64,000 bases of DNA from contig OY723311.1 in NCBI GenBank assembly GCA_963210315.1, positions 434,001-498,000 on the forward strand, read 5' to 3'. The first letter of the stretch is position 1. The number at the start of each line of letters is the position of its first letter. This stretch comes from Rhynchopus euleeides. Lineage: Eukaryota > Euglenozoa > Diplonemea > Diplonemida > Diplonemidae. The position numbers and the translations under genes were made by a program. Under the pieces are notes generated by a model, which saw only the letters and a list, made by a program, of their open reading frames with translations, did no database searches and was not told where the DNA came from. Of the stretch, positions 1-10,511 are shown in pieces.

Positions 1-1243
1 GGACTGTAAAGGAGAGGCGTGTATCAGGGAGCCCTGCAAGGCGGTATTCCCCTGAGGGTTGCGACGGGGTTCCGTGAGACTCCCTCCGGTGGCACACCAA
101 GGTTGAGAACTGCAGCCCTGACTCGCCTCGGGAGGGCATGGCTGGGGGGTGGGAGAGTGGAGAGGGAGGGGGTAGAGGGCCAGTTCTCCACAACACCCTC
201 TTGCAATGAATGAGGTGGGCAGCGGGGGGAGGAGGGGGAGGAGGAGAAGGAGGGAAGGGGAAGGGTGTCTAGGCAAAGACTACGCAGGGCGGGGAGGGCA
301 TGGCAGCCATACAGCGGGGTGTGCAAAAGGGTGCCGAGGGGGTAGGGGGATGGATGTGCCTGGTTTGGGGGCCTGGGAGGGGGTGGTGGTGGTGGTGGTG
401 GTGTTAGCAGAGAGCTTGTTCGGGTGTGCCCTGCAGTGGGCAACAGGGGTTTGGGCTATGGTTTGTGCCGAGGAGGTCAGGCGATGGCAGGCAGGGGTGG
501 GGAGGGGGCGGCGGCAGCAGGGGGGGAGTGTGGGGGGTGTGTGGTGTGCTCGTGTTGCGGCGGACAGTCAACCCTGGAGGGGCCACTTGTTTGGGGTGGT
601 GCCCTGAAATCGTACTCCTTTCGCTTTATGGAATGCACCCTGTCCAGCAACTGTGACAAGTTGTATGGTTCTCCTCTGTTTAGTTCGCGACTTCGCTACG
701 CTTTGTCGGACTTGGAATGAGGAAAAGGGAGTCTCCCGAACAAGACGCCACGCCAAAACAAAAACTAAACACGCCGAAGAAATCCCAGAGTTAGAACAGC
801 AGAAGCTAGATAGTTGTATGGTATTCAAGAGAGCGGCTGCGGCACGGGGCGAGAACCGTGCGCTCTGCTGGTCGGCGGGGTCGCATGGGGAGATGAGATC
901 ACCCCTTCGCAGCAACCGCGTCGCAGCACAACCGCCCTGCAAGAAGAATGCGATCGTGCTCCGTGGCATCAATTGTGACAGGGGTCACTTTTCTGCGCAA
1001 CAGAGCACAGCCCTGGAGCAGGGCGGTAACACGGAGAGGGAGGGGGGGGGGGGGATGAGGATATCCTGCCGCGGAGAGAAACGTCTGCATCAGGCACATT
1101 GATTATTACTGCCAAAGGTCAACTTCCAGCTTTCATGCTGCTGTTTCGGACCTTTCGATCCTTCACAGGCTTCCGTGATTGCTTCCAATCCTTGGGTGGC
1201 ATGTTGTGGCGGGATTCTGTGGGGGTGCTGTGCAGCGCATGGC
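1..1243. other. G-rich intergenic flank, no gene recognised
   Basis: No convincing coding region. The first 600 bases are strongly G-rich on the plus strand, with a (GGT)n tract near 383-404. Bases about 606-660 resemble 30764-30826 (both contain the words tcctttcgcttta and ctgtccagcaactgtg), so part of this flank is a dispersed repeat. A G run lies near 1045-1055. The open frames here are low-complexity Gly/Arg or Pro products of base skew. Confidence 0.6.
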
Positions 1244-2254
1244 TTACACCGCCACAACCATCTTCCCGGTGTTGGCGCCGGTCAGCAGCCCGTTCATCGC
1301 CTTGGGCATCTCGGCGAAGCCGTGCAGCACGGTCTCCTTCACCGTGAGGTCACCGGCCAGCACGTACCCTGCAAGGGTCTTGATGGCCTCCTCGTACTCA
1401 GCCAGCCACTGGAACACGATGAAGCCCTGCATGGTGCCGCACTTGAAGATCAGGTTAGAGGCGTTCTTGAGGCCGTACGGCTCCCCGGTGTTGTTGTACT
1501 GCGAGATGGCGCCGCAGGCGATGATGCGTGCGTTGTTGGCGATGTTGGCGAGCACCGCGTCCAGCAGCGGCCCACCCACGTTGTCGAAGTAGATGTCGAT
1601 GCCCTGTGGGATCATCTCCTTCAGCTTCGCCGTGTAGTCCGCCACCGTCTTGTAGTTGAAGGCGTCCTCCACACCCAGCTCGCGCAGCAGCGCCACCTTG
1701 TCGTCCGACCCGGCACAGCCGTACACTTTGCACCCCATCTTCTTGAAGATCTGGATGGCAGCCATCCCGACGGCACCCGCCGCACCCGTCACAAACACGC
1801 TCTCACCCGCCTTGGGCTTCCCGATGTGCACGATGGGCAGGTAGGCGCTCAGCCCCGTCAGCCCCAGTACCCCCAGGTAGTACGTCAGGGGCAGCTTCTC
1901 CGAGGGCGTGATGGGGGTCAACCCTGCCGTGGGCACGATCTGCTGCTTGCGGAAGGGCAGCAGCCCGGTCACATGGGAGCCGATGGGAAACTTCTCCGCC
2001 TTCGACGCCACAACCTCCGCAACGATGAAGTTCTCCAGAGGCTTCCCGAGCTCGAAGGACTGGATGTAGCTCCCCTCGATCTCATCCATGCGCACGCGCA
2101 GGTAGGGGTCCACGCTCAGCGCCTTCATCTCGACAATCACCTCCCCGTCCTTCACCTCCCCCCCAGACACAGCCGGAATGTCCACCAGCTTGTAGCACTC
2201 ATCCGACGGCAGCCCGGTCGGGCGCGCCACAAACTGCCACTCCTGGTTCGTCAT
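1244..2254 (-). CDS. Zinc-binding-dehydrogenase / prostaglandin-reductase-like MDR oxidoreductase
   Basis: A 336-residue protein with no intron visible. It matches the NADP-dependent leukotriene-B4 12-hydroxydehydrogenase / 2-alkenal reductase branch of medium-chain dehydrogenases, which lacks the catalytic zinc and reduces alkenal/alkenone double bonds. Visible marks are the N-terminal LSVDPYLRVRM segment (residues ~46-56), LGLTGLSAY (~130-138), the nucleotide-binding loop VTGAAGAVG (~155-163) and YFDNVGG further on. Length fits the family (about 330-350). I start at the ATG at 2254 because the 31 upstream in-frame codons are low complexity and MTNQEW fits the family's N-terminus. The 8.2-kb inverted-repeat element begins only 95 bp upstream, so its promoter may have been affected. 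Substrate is not predictable from sequence. Confidence 0.88.
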   Translation of the reverse strand: MTNQEWQFVARPTGLPSDECYKLVDIPAVSGGEVKDGEVIVEMKALSVDPYLRVRMDEIEGSYIQSFELGKPLENFIVAEVVASKAEKFPIGSHVTGLLPFRKQQIVPTAGLTPITPSEKLPLTYYLGVLGLTGLSAYLPIVHIGKPKAGESVFVTGAAGAVGMAAIQIFKKMGCKVYGCAGSDDKVALLRELGVEDAFNYKTVADYTAKLKEMIPQGIDIYFDNVGGPLLDAVLANIANNARIIACGAISQYNNTGEPYGLKNASNLIFKCGTMQGFIVFQWLAEYEEAIKTLAGYVLAGDLTVKETVLHGFAEMPKAMNGLLTGANTGKMVVAV

Positions 2255-2349
2255 TGTTGTGGAGAAGAGAGGCGGATAGAGGGAACCTGCAGCAGGGGGG
2301 GTAGTGAAATCGAATTTGAAGGGAGCACAAGAATGATCACCCTTCACTG

Positions 2350-2563
2350 CACGGTGGGATCTTGTAAATTTTACATGTAAAAATACTGATTTTTACATGT
2401 ATTATACATGTATAATACTTGCATGTCAACTATTATACATGTATAATACATGTATATGCCTGAAATATACATGTAAAATACATGTATATCAAGTAAAAAT
2501 ACATGTATAATAGTTGCATGTCAACTATTATACATGTATTTTTACTTGATATACATGTATTTT
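2350..2563 (+). repeat. Left terminal inverted repeat of element A
   Basis: Pairs with 10298-10511. Rich in the palindrome TACATGTA and in ATTATACATGTATAAT. It includes the left arm and part of the right arm of a large hairpin (see 2461-2577). Confidence 0.85.
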
Positions 2564-2577
2564 ACATGTATATTTCA
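2461..2577. repeat. 56-bp-arm perfect hairpin
   Basis: Bases 2461-2516 are the exact reverse complement of 2522-2577, with a 5-base loop. A near-identical hairpin lies in the right terminal repeat, around 10298-10400. Such AT-rich arms could extrude as a cruciform; transposase binding is only a possibility. Confidence 0.9.
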
Positions 2578-2822
2578 TGCATTTACATGTATTTTACATG
2601 TATAATACTTGTCATGCAAGTATTATACATGTAAAATACTTGCATGACAAGTAAAATACTTGCATGCAAGTAAAATACATGTATTTTACTTGCATGCAAG
2701 TATTTACTTGTCATGCAAGTATTATACATGTATTTTACTTGTCGTGCAAGTATTTTACATGTATAATACTTGCATGACAAGTATTATACATGTAAAATAC
2801 ATGTAAATGCATGAAATATACA
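2578..2822. repeat. Array of TACATGTA / TTGCATGCAA palindromes
   Basis: Continuous short palindromes of the words TACATGTA, CTTGCATGCAAG and ACTTGTCATGCAAGT spaced by TATTA or AAAA. This extends the left end of element A beyond the part matched at the right end. No coding capacity. Confidence 0.8.
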
Positions 2823-3343
2823 TTTATTCGACAGTGACATAAAGTGTAGGTGAGATTCCCCTATAGCTGGCGTTATATAAAAGCCACTTTTCATACTTCC
2901 GGGATTTTATGGCAAAATTATCACACAGGGATTTCCATAAAATCCCGGACTTTGGACTTTATACTCACAGGGATTTGGGTGAGGACAGGGGGAAGCGTGA
3001 CATAAAGTTTATATCACGCTTTTTACTTTATATCACTCCAATTTTTGTGAGGAAAAATGCGTGACATAAAGTTTATGTCACGCTGTTTACTTTATGTCAC
3101 GCTCTTTTGAAAACCGCACCTTTATGTCACAATCGAATAAAAAAATATATTCGTGTGAATGATTTTGGTCATTATATCACTTGGTTGAGGTGACTAGCAC
3201 TCGTGGTGCCTCAACTCCCCTCGCTTCGCTCGGGAAGTTAAGTGCAGAAGGGCCCTCGCTTCGCTCGGGCGCTTCACCACCACCACTCGTGCGGTCAACC
3301 TCAACCGCGTGATATAATGACCAAATTATGCCATATCGAATAA
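2823..3343. repeat. Nested inverted-repeat insert with TGACATAAAG motifs
   Basis: Bounded by TTTATTCGA at 2823 and TCGAATAAA at 3335. Inside, TGACATAAAG or its complement CTTTATGTCA recurs at least five times between 2833 and 3130. It encloses a smaller ~160-bp inverted-repeat element at 3164-3325. It looks like a stack of small non-autonomous elements. Confidence 0.55.
3164..3325. mobile_element. Small MITE-like inverted-repeat element (~162 bp)
   Basis: The arms TTTGGTCATTATATCAC (left) and GTGATATAATGACCAAA (right) are exact complements. The match continues imperfectly inwards through GGTTGAGG and the CACTCGTG region. The centre carries two CTCGCTTCGCTCGGG words. No ORF. Confidence 0.65.
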
Positions 3344-4875
3344 ATTACTAGTAAAGGAGGATCCTTGAAATCGGTAGTGGACAGTAGCGGACAGGGCGGA
3401 CATTTCCTTGTGGAAAAAGTGCCCGAAAAAAAAATTCGAAAAGGTCCCCCTTACAGAATTAGCCTTTTTTCAAAAAATCGGAAAATTTCGGACCGCAATT
3501 TGTACCCAAGAAAGTGCCGAATTTTCGGACTTGGTCCGATTTGAACGATTTCCGTGCCTCTTGCAACCCCCATGAGGGGGGGCTGCTGTTTCGGGTTCTT
3601 CCGGTGGCACATGCTGGGGTGTCAGGACAGGGAATCCTGCTCGCTGTACCCGGTGATCCCTGACGCAGCCAGGAAGTGGAGAGCCTTGGAACCCTGGTTG
3701 AGGCCTGTAACACCCGGCCTTCCTGCCACTTGTGGCATTGTGGAGTGGAGGTGGTTATGGAGAAGGTTCTCTCTCCGTCCGGTCAAGCACAACCGTCCTC
3801 TCCAGCCAGGGGTCATCTACTTTCCAAACAAGGGCCAGGAACATGCTCAAACAAACTAATTGATCAGAAAATCTGGCTTGCCGTGGAATCATTGAGCAAA
3901 ATTTGGGGAGTGATTGGTGTCCCATTGCTGCATATGACATGTCCATTTTTGACGATTTTTGGGCAGAATTTGGTGCGTGGGACCTTTCGATTTTCATGAA
4001 TTTTTCGGAATTTCGTGGGGACCGGTACCCCATTTGAGGGCCAAAAATCTCATTTCCGAGGCCTGGGAATGGTCGCAGTGGCCTCAGATGTCCAAAAACG
4101 TTCAATTGACCTCTCCTCGAAAAAAAATTCGAAAGGTCCCCCCTACTGGCACCCCGGATTAGGACATGTCTCTGGGGGTGTCCGGGGGCATTTTTGGCCC
4201 ATTTTTGGCTGGGGAAAATGGGCCATTTTTCACGATTTTTTCGGTTTTTTGTTTTTTTTTTAATCCGTCAGGTGGATCACCGGGTGGGGAGAGAACCGGT
4301 GTGAGGCACTTTTCGTTTTTTGTCCGGACCGGCACCGCATTTGAGGGGCAAAAATCTGATTTCCGAGGCCCGGGAATGGTCGCAGTGGCTTCATTTGGCC
4401 AAAAACGTTCAATTTACCCAGGGGATAAGATAGGTCTGGTTTTCCGGTTTTCAAAACCAGGGTTTCCCGGTTCCCGGTTTTCTGAAAAAAAAAAAAAGGC
4501 CGGTCTCATTTTTGGCGTTTTTTTTGTAACTTTGGGACAGTAAAACAGTCAGAAAAAACGCCAGAAAAAAATAGAAAGTGACCCCATCGTGATCCGCACG
4601 GAGCTCAAATAGTCCAAAGAAGGCAGAGAAGCGGAGAAGAAAAAATGGACCTAGCGGGTGGCCCGGTGGGGCCCGGTGGGTGGTGATGCCCTCGTCATGC
4701 AGGTCTCTTCTGTTTTGAAGTTTCGAGATCCTCCATTGTGTGATGGTCCCGCAGAACTGGCACAGAACCGTCCTCCGTAGGGATCACACCGAGCCTTCAC
4801 ATGTCAGGTGTCTGACTGGTGGCACCCACGACACACCCACACCCCCACGCGCCTGCAGGCATACTGTAAGAAGAT
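3344..4875. other. Non-coding interior of element A, left of the transposase
   Basis: No gene. Holds two copies of the word AAAAATTCGAAA followed by GGTCCCCC (near 3433 and 4122; a third is at 7880), a repeated segment around 4020-4090 and 4320-4400, and one copy of a dispersed motif containing GATCCGCACGGAGCTC near 4590. Confidence 0.55.
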
Positions 4876-7776
4876 ATGTCAAAGCGGAGAGCGCATCAGG
4901 CCCAGCTGGGCGCGTTTGGCTTTGCATCGCAGAGGGCGGTGCGGGGGACGGTGCAGGAGGTGGGCGGGCCGCAGTATCACACTGGGTATGACCAGTGGAA
5001 GGCGGGCAAGTACCCCGGGCAAGACCGATATGCCAACTTGCACGCCTTCCTCTGCAACCAGTGCTCGATCCGCGGCTTCAGCAACCACCAAGCCGCCTCA
5101 AACAGGCACCTTGTCGCGCTGTGCAAGGCATTCGATGCTCTTGCTCGCGCGGACGACGAGGTGGCACCTCATATGAGGAAGCCCCTGAGTAGCCTCGTCA
5201 AACTGGCAAAGACAAAGGCAGACGAAATGCCGTTGGTGGAGAGCGAGGCCGTGCCGGCGCCTGCCCCGACACAGCAGGCCCCAGCCCTCGTCGCAGATCT
5301 TGCGATTGCACGGCAAGTTGAGGTCGAGATGGCAGCTGATGATAATGCGGAGAGATCAGCTGAAGCTCTGGAGGCCGCGATCGCCAATGAGCGCCAACGC
5401 GCGAGGGGCTACACCACCACCCCCGTGCGCAACTCCAACGACTGCCTGTACCCTTCCCTCCACAAGCACGAGGTCTACGCCTACGTGGAGGCAAAGTTGA
5501 TGGCGCAGTACGCGGAGCCCGTCGGCTTGGATGCGCCTGCCGAGCCCTTCCCCCGCGCCAGCGAGATGGTGCATGTCCCGGAGGACATCCAGGGGGACAG
5601 CCGGGTGATGGGAATGCTGCGCGAATCCCACGCGTGGGCAAAACCCACACCCGAGGGGCTGGCGTGCCGCGCTTGCTTTGACGCAAGCAAGCGCGGTGTC
5701 TTCGTCGGGCGGTGCCTGCCATGGAATGAGGTGAAGAGCCGCTTCACCTCCCGCGCGAAGGAGCACACCGAGGCAACGAGACAGAAGCACACCGAGAAGT
5801 GGGCACAGTGGCTGGCAAGAGAAGACTCGGTGCGCCGACATGGGACTGCAGGAGAGATCCGCTCCACAGCTCACCAGAGGGCCTGGGTCAACTCTAAGGT
5901 GAAGCAGCTTCAGAACACCGAGATGCTCTGCCGCCTGCTGCACGACGTACAGTACTGTTGCAGCAACAACGAAGCCCTCACGACGACCCTCGCATCCCTC
6001 CGCGTGCGTGACAGCTACACTTCCCCAGAAGTAAAGTCTTTCAATGCTACATACCACAACCTCACCTCGAACACAATCTACGACGAAGTAGTGGGTCTGA
6101 TGGCAAGCCACGCCATGGCGGAAGTGAAGCACAAGATTGAAAGATCCCCGTTCGTATCCATCATCACGGACGAGACGCAGGATGTGACACGCCAATCGCA
6201 ATTTTGCATCCTGATCCGGGTCATCGACCCAACCACCTTTGATACCAACGAACTGTTCTGGCGCATGACTCCGCTGAACACATCACAGACTGCGACAAAC
6301 ATCACAGATTTCTTGATTCAACAACTCGACGACCTTGGCGACGGTTTCTGGAACAAGATGCTTGCGTTTGCGTCGGATTCGTGCAACACCATGGGCGGGA
6401 GTCGTAAGGGTGTTCAGTTGCAGGTGAAGGTACGGAAAGCACCGTACTCCTTCTGGGCGGCTTGTCGGGCGCATGCACTCAATCTTGTTGCGATGCACAC
6501 TGCCAAGGACCACCCTGTCATCCGCGCAAGCTACGACCTTGTCTCCAGCACGTTTGCCTTGCTGTACAGGGGTGCTGGGAATGGCACAGGCAAACTCCGG
6601 TGCTTTCGGGAATGCATGTCCGCTTTGGAGAGGATCGATGGCTTCGGGTTCTGGCGTGAGCGCGACTTGTGCAGTGTTGGAGACACCCGCTGGTGTTCGC
6701 ATGAGCGTTGTGCGCAGAGTCTGACTGACTGCCTCAAAGGGGTGGTCATGTGTATCAACAAGCTGGATCATGAGAAGGCAGTTGCCCTGCGTGCGGTGTA
6801 CCAGGAGAGCAGCACCCTCGTCGGGTTATTCCTGATGCGGGAGGTGATGCACTGTCTTGGCGCCTTCTCGCGGTGCATACAGCATGCAAGCCTGTGTTTC
6901 GGTGATCTCCCTCGCATCGCGACACACTATGCATGCAAGATCGGAAAGCTGTTAGAACGACCCGACCTGTCTCCGACCTACGCATCCTGCTGGATACTGA
7001 TCAATGACGCCCGGCCTTCTTGCCCTCCCATCACGGAGGAGTTCGTGGCACAGTATCACGAGCAGTACGCAAAGCCCTACCTCCGTACCCTGAAGGAGGA
7101 GATCGAGGGGCTGATGGATGACTTCGGGGTGCTTGCAGCATTCTCTGTGTATGATCCCTGGTGCCCCGACTTCGACAACGCAGCAGCAGCGGCACAGAAG
7201 CTCAAAGCACTTTGCGATCATTTCTGCGAGCCCAAGGTGATGACATTTGAGGATGCCGACGGGGTGCAGAAGGAGACGGAACCGAGTGCACCGTACTTCC
7301 CGGCCGAAGAGCGGGGTCTGCTGGAGTTGGAGCTGGCCAACGTGCGAATGAAGCTGAAGGAGACCGCACAAACACAGGAGGATACCCGCAGCCGCAGATT
7401 CAGCACTCTCATCAAAGCATTCTTGAAGAATCAGCTGAACCGTCTCGCCTTCCCGCACACCTCGCGTCTCCTGCAGATTGTGCTGACCATCCCCTTGTCG
7501 ACAAGTAGTGCTGAGCGGATGTTCTCCAAGCTCCGCATCATCAAGAACAGGCTCAGCAACCGTATGGGCGACGCCAAGCTGCAGAACACGCTGGCCATCT
7601 GTATGGAGGGTAGTGTCACTCCGGACGGGATTCCGGAAGCGGCGCTCCGTCAGTACGTGGACGCATTCACATCGGAAGAACGAAAGCTCAGCTACTGTCC
7701 CTTCGGGGAGCTGCGGGCGGCACAGCAACACGCCACTGCTGTTCGGCAGAGCCTGGCACAACCATGGTGGGTGTGA
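4876..7776 (+). CDS. hAT-superfamily transposase, N-terminal zinc finger and C-terminal hATC domain
   Basis: 966 residues, one uninterrupted frame. The N-terminus has a Cys/His segment (FLCNQC...ASNRHLVALC, ~residues 56-85) resembling a BED/TTF-type finger. The RNase-H-like catalytic core shows IITDETQDVT (first Asp ~432), ASDSCNTMGG (second Asp ~501) and CRAHALNL (~530-537), the usual hAT order. Near the C-terminus, TIPLSTSSAERMFSKLR (~871-887) is the hATC dimerisation motif with its SSAER core. The layout resembles ZMYM1/ZNF862-like hAT proteins. No stop or frameshift is visible, so it may be functional. It is the only transposase-sized ORF within the long inverted repeats of element A; related but broken sequence lies at 34430-34920. 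Confidence 0.9.
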   Translation: MSKRRAHQAQLGAFGFASQRAVRGTVQEVGGPQYHTGYDQWKAGKYPGQDRYANLHAFLCNQCSIRGFSNHQAASNRHLVALCKAFDALARADDEVAPHMRKPLSSLVKLAKTKADEMPLVESEAVPAPAPTQQAPALVADLAIARQVEVEMAADDNAERSAEALEAAIANERQRARGYTTTPVRNSNDCLYPSLHKHEVYAYVEAKLMAQYAEPVGLDAPAEPFPRASEMVHVPEDIQGDSRVMGMLRESHAWAKPTPEGLACRACFDASKRGVFVGRCLPWNEVKSRFTSRAKEHTEATRQKHTEKWAQWLAREDSVRRHGTAGEIRSTAHQRAWVNSKVKQLQNTEMLCRLLHDVQYCCSNNEALTTTLASLRVRDSYTSPEVKSFNATYHNLTSNTIYDEVVGLMASHAMAEVKHKIERSPFVSIITDETQDVTRQSQFCILIRVIDPTTFDTNELFWRMTPLNTSQTATNITDFLIQQLDDLGDGFWNKMLAFASDSCNTMGGSRKGVQLQVKVRKAPYSFWAACRAHALNLVAMHTAKDHPVIRASYDLVSSTFALLYRGAGNGTGKLRCFRECMSALERIDGFGFWRERDLCSVGDTRWCSHERCAQSLTDCLKGVVMCINKLDHEKAVALRAVYQESSTLVGLFLMREVMHCLGAFSRCIQHASLCFGDLPRIATHYACKIGKLLERPDLSPTYASCWILINDARPSCPPITEEFVAQYHEQYAKPYLRTLKEEIEGLMDDFGVLAAFSVYDPWCPDFDNAAAAAQKLKALCDHFCEPKVMTFEDADGVQKETEPSAPYFPAEERGLLELELANVRMKLKETAQTQEDTRSRRFSTLIKAFLKNQLNRLAFPHTSRLLQIVLTIPLSTSSAERMFSKLRIIKNRLSNRMGDAKLQNTLAICMEGSVTPDGIPEAALRQYVDAFTSEERKLSYCPFGELRAAQQHATAVRQSLAQPWWV

Positions 7777-8309
7777 TCCTGAGTCGGTTGGTGCCGGGGA
7801 AAATTTTCAAAACCAGAAAAACCGGGAAACGGCGCCAGAAAAAAAGTCTATCTTATACCCTGATTTACCCTTCTCCAAAAAAAAATTCGAAAGGGTCCCC
7901 CTACAAATCGCCGGTCTTAGGAGCGAAAAATTTGGGCACCCAGATTTCAAAAATCTTCAAACTATTTTCTGGACCAAAAATCAAACTATTGAGGTCCTGG
8001 CCGGACATGTCCGGGGGGGGGTCAAAATTGGATTTCCCGAATTTCCGGGTCCGGACATGTCCGCCCGGACATCCGGACACCAGAAAATGTCCGCCCGGAC
8101 ATGTCCGCCCTGTCCGGGGCGGACATTTCTGGATGTCCGGATGTCCGGGCGGGAAATTCGGGAAAGTCCGGGGGGGGGGGGGGGGGGGTAGGGGACCAGA
8201 TGTACTTGAAAAATTTGTAATAAAAATTTTTCCGACCCCAAACAAGGGTTATTGGCACCTAAAATGGGTGTACCCGCCTCAAAAATATGTCTGGGGACCC
8301 AATGAAACC
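7777..8309. other. Non-coding segment with clustered TCCGGACA-type words
   Basis: No gene. Between about 8000 and 8170 the words GGACATGTCC and TCCGGACA recur in both orientations, followed by a long G run. Similar words return at 10160-10230. Fits repetitive interior of element A. Confidence 0.55.
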
Positions 8310-9330
8310 GGTTTTTCACACTTAGTCGCCCATTTTCGGCCCGAATTTTTGAAAAATCGGTGAAAAAAGGGGGTTTCGCCCATTATGGGCAAAATCCCGA
8401 TTTTCATGAAAAAATGACAAAATCGGGGCAACTAGACCCCATTTTGGGTGGTTTTCGGGTGAAAAACGTACCCTAGACATCCCTGGGGTACATTGTATAC
8501 CCTCCAGGGCCTCTAGGACCAGTAGAATCACGTGAAAATGTGTTTTTTTACCCAAAAAAAGGACCCTGCAACCACCCTGCACACATCCTGCAACCATGTT
8601 GCAGGCACACTATAACCCAATAACCACCCAGAAACCACTGAGCCTGCCCTATAAGGGGTGTATGGGCCTGTCGGAACAGGTTTTCTACACCGAGTTGCCC
8701 AAATTCGGTCCGAGAATTTGAAAAAACTGTGAAGAACGGGGAATTTGCCCGTGTGTGGTAAAAGTCCTAATTTTTATGAAAAAATGACAAAATCGGGGCG
8801 ACTAGACCCCATTTTGGGTGGTTTTCGGGTGAAAAACGTACCCTAGACATCCCTGGGGTACATTGTATACCATCCAGGGCCTCTAGGACCAGTAGAAGTG
8901 TGTGAAAATGCCTTTTTTTTACCCAAAAAAAGGACCCTGCAACGATGTTGGAGGACCCTGCACACATCCTGCAGCCATGTTGTAGGCACCCTATAACCCT
9001 ATAACCACCCAGAAACCACTGGGAATGCCCTAAAAGGGGTGTATGGGCCTGTCGGAACAGGTTTTCTCCACCGAATTGCCCAAATTCGGTCCGATATTTT
9101 GAAAAAACTGTGAAAAATGGGGGTTTCGCCCATGTGGGGTTAATGTCCCAATTTTACGAAAAAATGATAAAATTTGGGCGACTAGACCCCATGTTGGGTG
9201 GTTTTCGGGTGAAAAATGTACCCTAGGCATCCCTGGGGTACATTGTATACCATCCAGGGCCTCTAGGACCAGTAGAAGTGCGTTAAAATGCACATTTTTA
9301 CCCAAAAATGGCCCTGCAACCACCTTGCAC
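8310..9330. repeat. ~375-bp tandem repeat, about 2.7 copies
   Basis: The word ACTAGACCCC recurs at 8431, 8801 and 9181, giving periods of 370 and 380 bp. Long stretches around it are conserved in all three (for example the GGGTACATTGTATACC region). The copies are diverged and contain no conserved ORF. Confidence 0.85.
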
Positions 9331-9519
9331 AGGACTCACCCCAGAAAAGCGAGAAAAATGCCAAAAAATGGCCAAAAATGAGGGTTGGTGGGCCCAAAAG
9401 TGGGTAAAAACCTCCGGAAATTCATATCCGGAGTGGGTTTGGGGGTGGGTTGGCACTGTTGACCTCCAGACCTGGATATTTCAAAAAAAATTACAGTTTT
9501 TCTCAAGGACATCTGGGGG

Positions 9520-10147
9520 CCTACTGGGGGGGGCTAAATAGAAGACCCCCCCCCTTGTAATAGGCGTATAAACGCTTTTTTTGGGGGGTTTTCAAAACCC
9601 AAAATTTTGGGCAATTTTTGCAGTGGGTGGCCAAATACAAGGGGGTGGCCGAATACAAGGGGGGGGGTCTTGTATTCGGCGGTCCGTGATTTTCCCCAAT
9701 TTTGGCGAATTTTGCTCCAGGTGACCTCGTGGAATCGCGATTTTCGCCTTCCATTGCACTCTTCGGAATCCGTGCGGATCGTGGTGGGGTCATTTTGTGG
9801 GTGGTGGTGTCAAGCTTCACCCATGAAATGTGGGTCTGGTTTGGCTCCTGATAATGGGAGGATATTCCCAGGAGTCAGCCACCTGCAGGGACCCCCACAC
9901 TGGTGTCCAAAACCCTGTTCTTTTGAATGTTTGGATTCCGTGCGGATCGCAGTGGGGTCATTTTGACCATGGGGTGCCTGTTAGGACTGAAAAAACAGGC
10001 TGAAAATTTGAAAATTGGCCAAAATTCACGGACCGCCGAATACAAGACCCCCCCCCTTGTATTCGGCCTAAAATTTTCTGGATTTCGAATTTCCAGACCC
10101 CCCCCTTCTATTCGGCCACCCCCTTCTATTTAGCCCCCCCCAGTAGG
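9520..10147. mobile_element. 628-bp nested element with perfect 25-bp terminal inverted repeats
   Basis: The left end CCTACTGGGGGGGG followed by CTAAATAGAAG is exactly complemented at 10123-10147. A second inverted pair of about 48 bp lies inside (~9648-9695 and ~10022-10069, both with CGAATACAAG). Two copies of a motif with TCCGTGCGGATCG lie near 9769 and 9940. No ORF; probably non-autonomous. Confidence 0.75.
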
Positions 10148-10297
10148 GGGGGGGGGGGGGGGTCAAAATTGGACCCGGACATCCGGACACCCGGATTTCC
10201 GGGTCCGGGCATGTCCGCCCTGTCCGCCCTGAAATCGCCTAAGGGGCCGGGGGAAATCCAGGAAATTCGGGAAATCCAGGAATATGAAGAATCCTCC

Positions 10298-10511
10298 AAA
10301 ATACATGTATATCAAGTAAAAATACATGTATAATAGTTGACATGCAACTATTATACATGTATTTTTGCTTGATATACATGTATTTTACATGTATATTTCA
10401 GGCATATACATGTATTATACATGTATAATAGTTGACATGCAAGTATTATACATGTATAATACATGTAAAAATCGGTATTTTTACATGTAAAATTTACAAG
10501 ATCCCACCGTG
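10298..10511 (-). repeat. Right terminal inverted repeat of element A
   Basis: Reverse complement of 2350-2563 with two substitutions and no gaps. Confidence 0.85.

Larger units (their letters stand above)
2350..10511. mobile_element. 8.16-kb element with 214-bp near-identical terminal inverted repeats (element A)
   Basis: The plus strand from 2350 and the reverse complement of 10511 backwards match for 214 bp with no gap and two mismatches. Both ends begin CACGGTGGGATCTTG. The dinucleotide TG adjoins both ends (2348-2349 and 10512-10513), compatible with a 2-bp target duplication; I see no 8-bp duplication. The interior holds a palindromic AT-rich array, small nested inverted-repeat elements, one hAT transposase ORF and a ~375-bp tandem repeat. 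The near-identical ends suggest recent mobility or gene conversion. Whether the enclosed hAT transposase moves these ends, or is itself a nested insertion, is not shown by the sequence. Confidence 0.7.

Noticed and set aside
1175..2380. 401-codon plus-strand ORF
   Set aside because: Antisense shadow of the dehydrogenase-like gene.
2350..10511. 8-bp hAT target duplication at the ends of element A
   Set aside because: Compared directly: the flanks share only TG, so I do not claim hAT-type ends.
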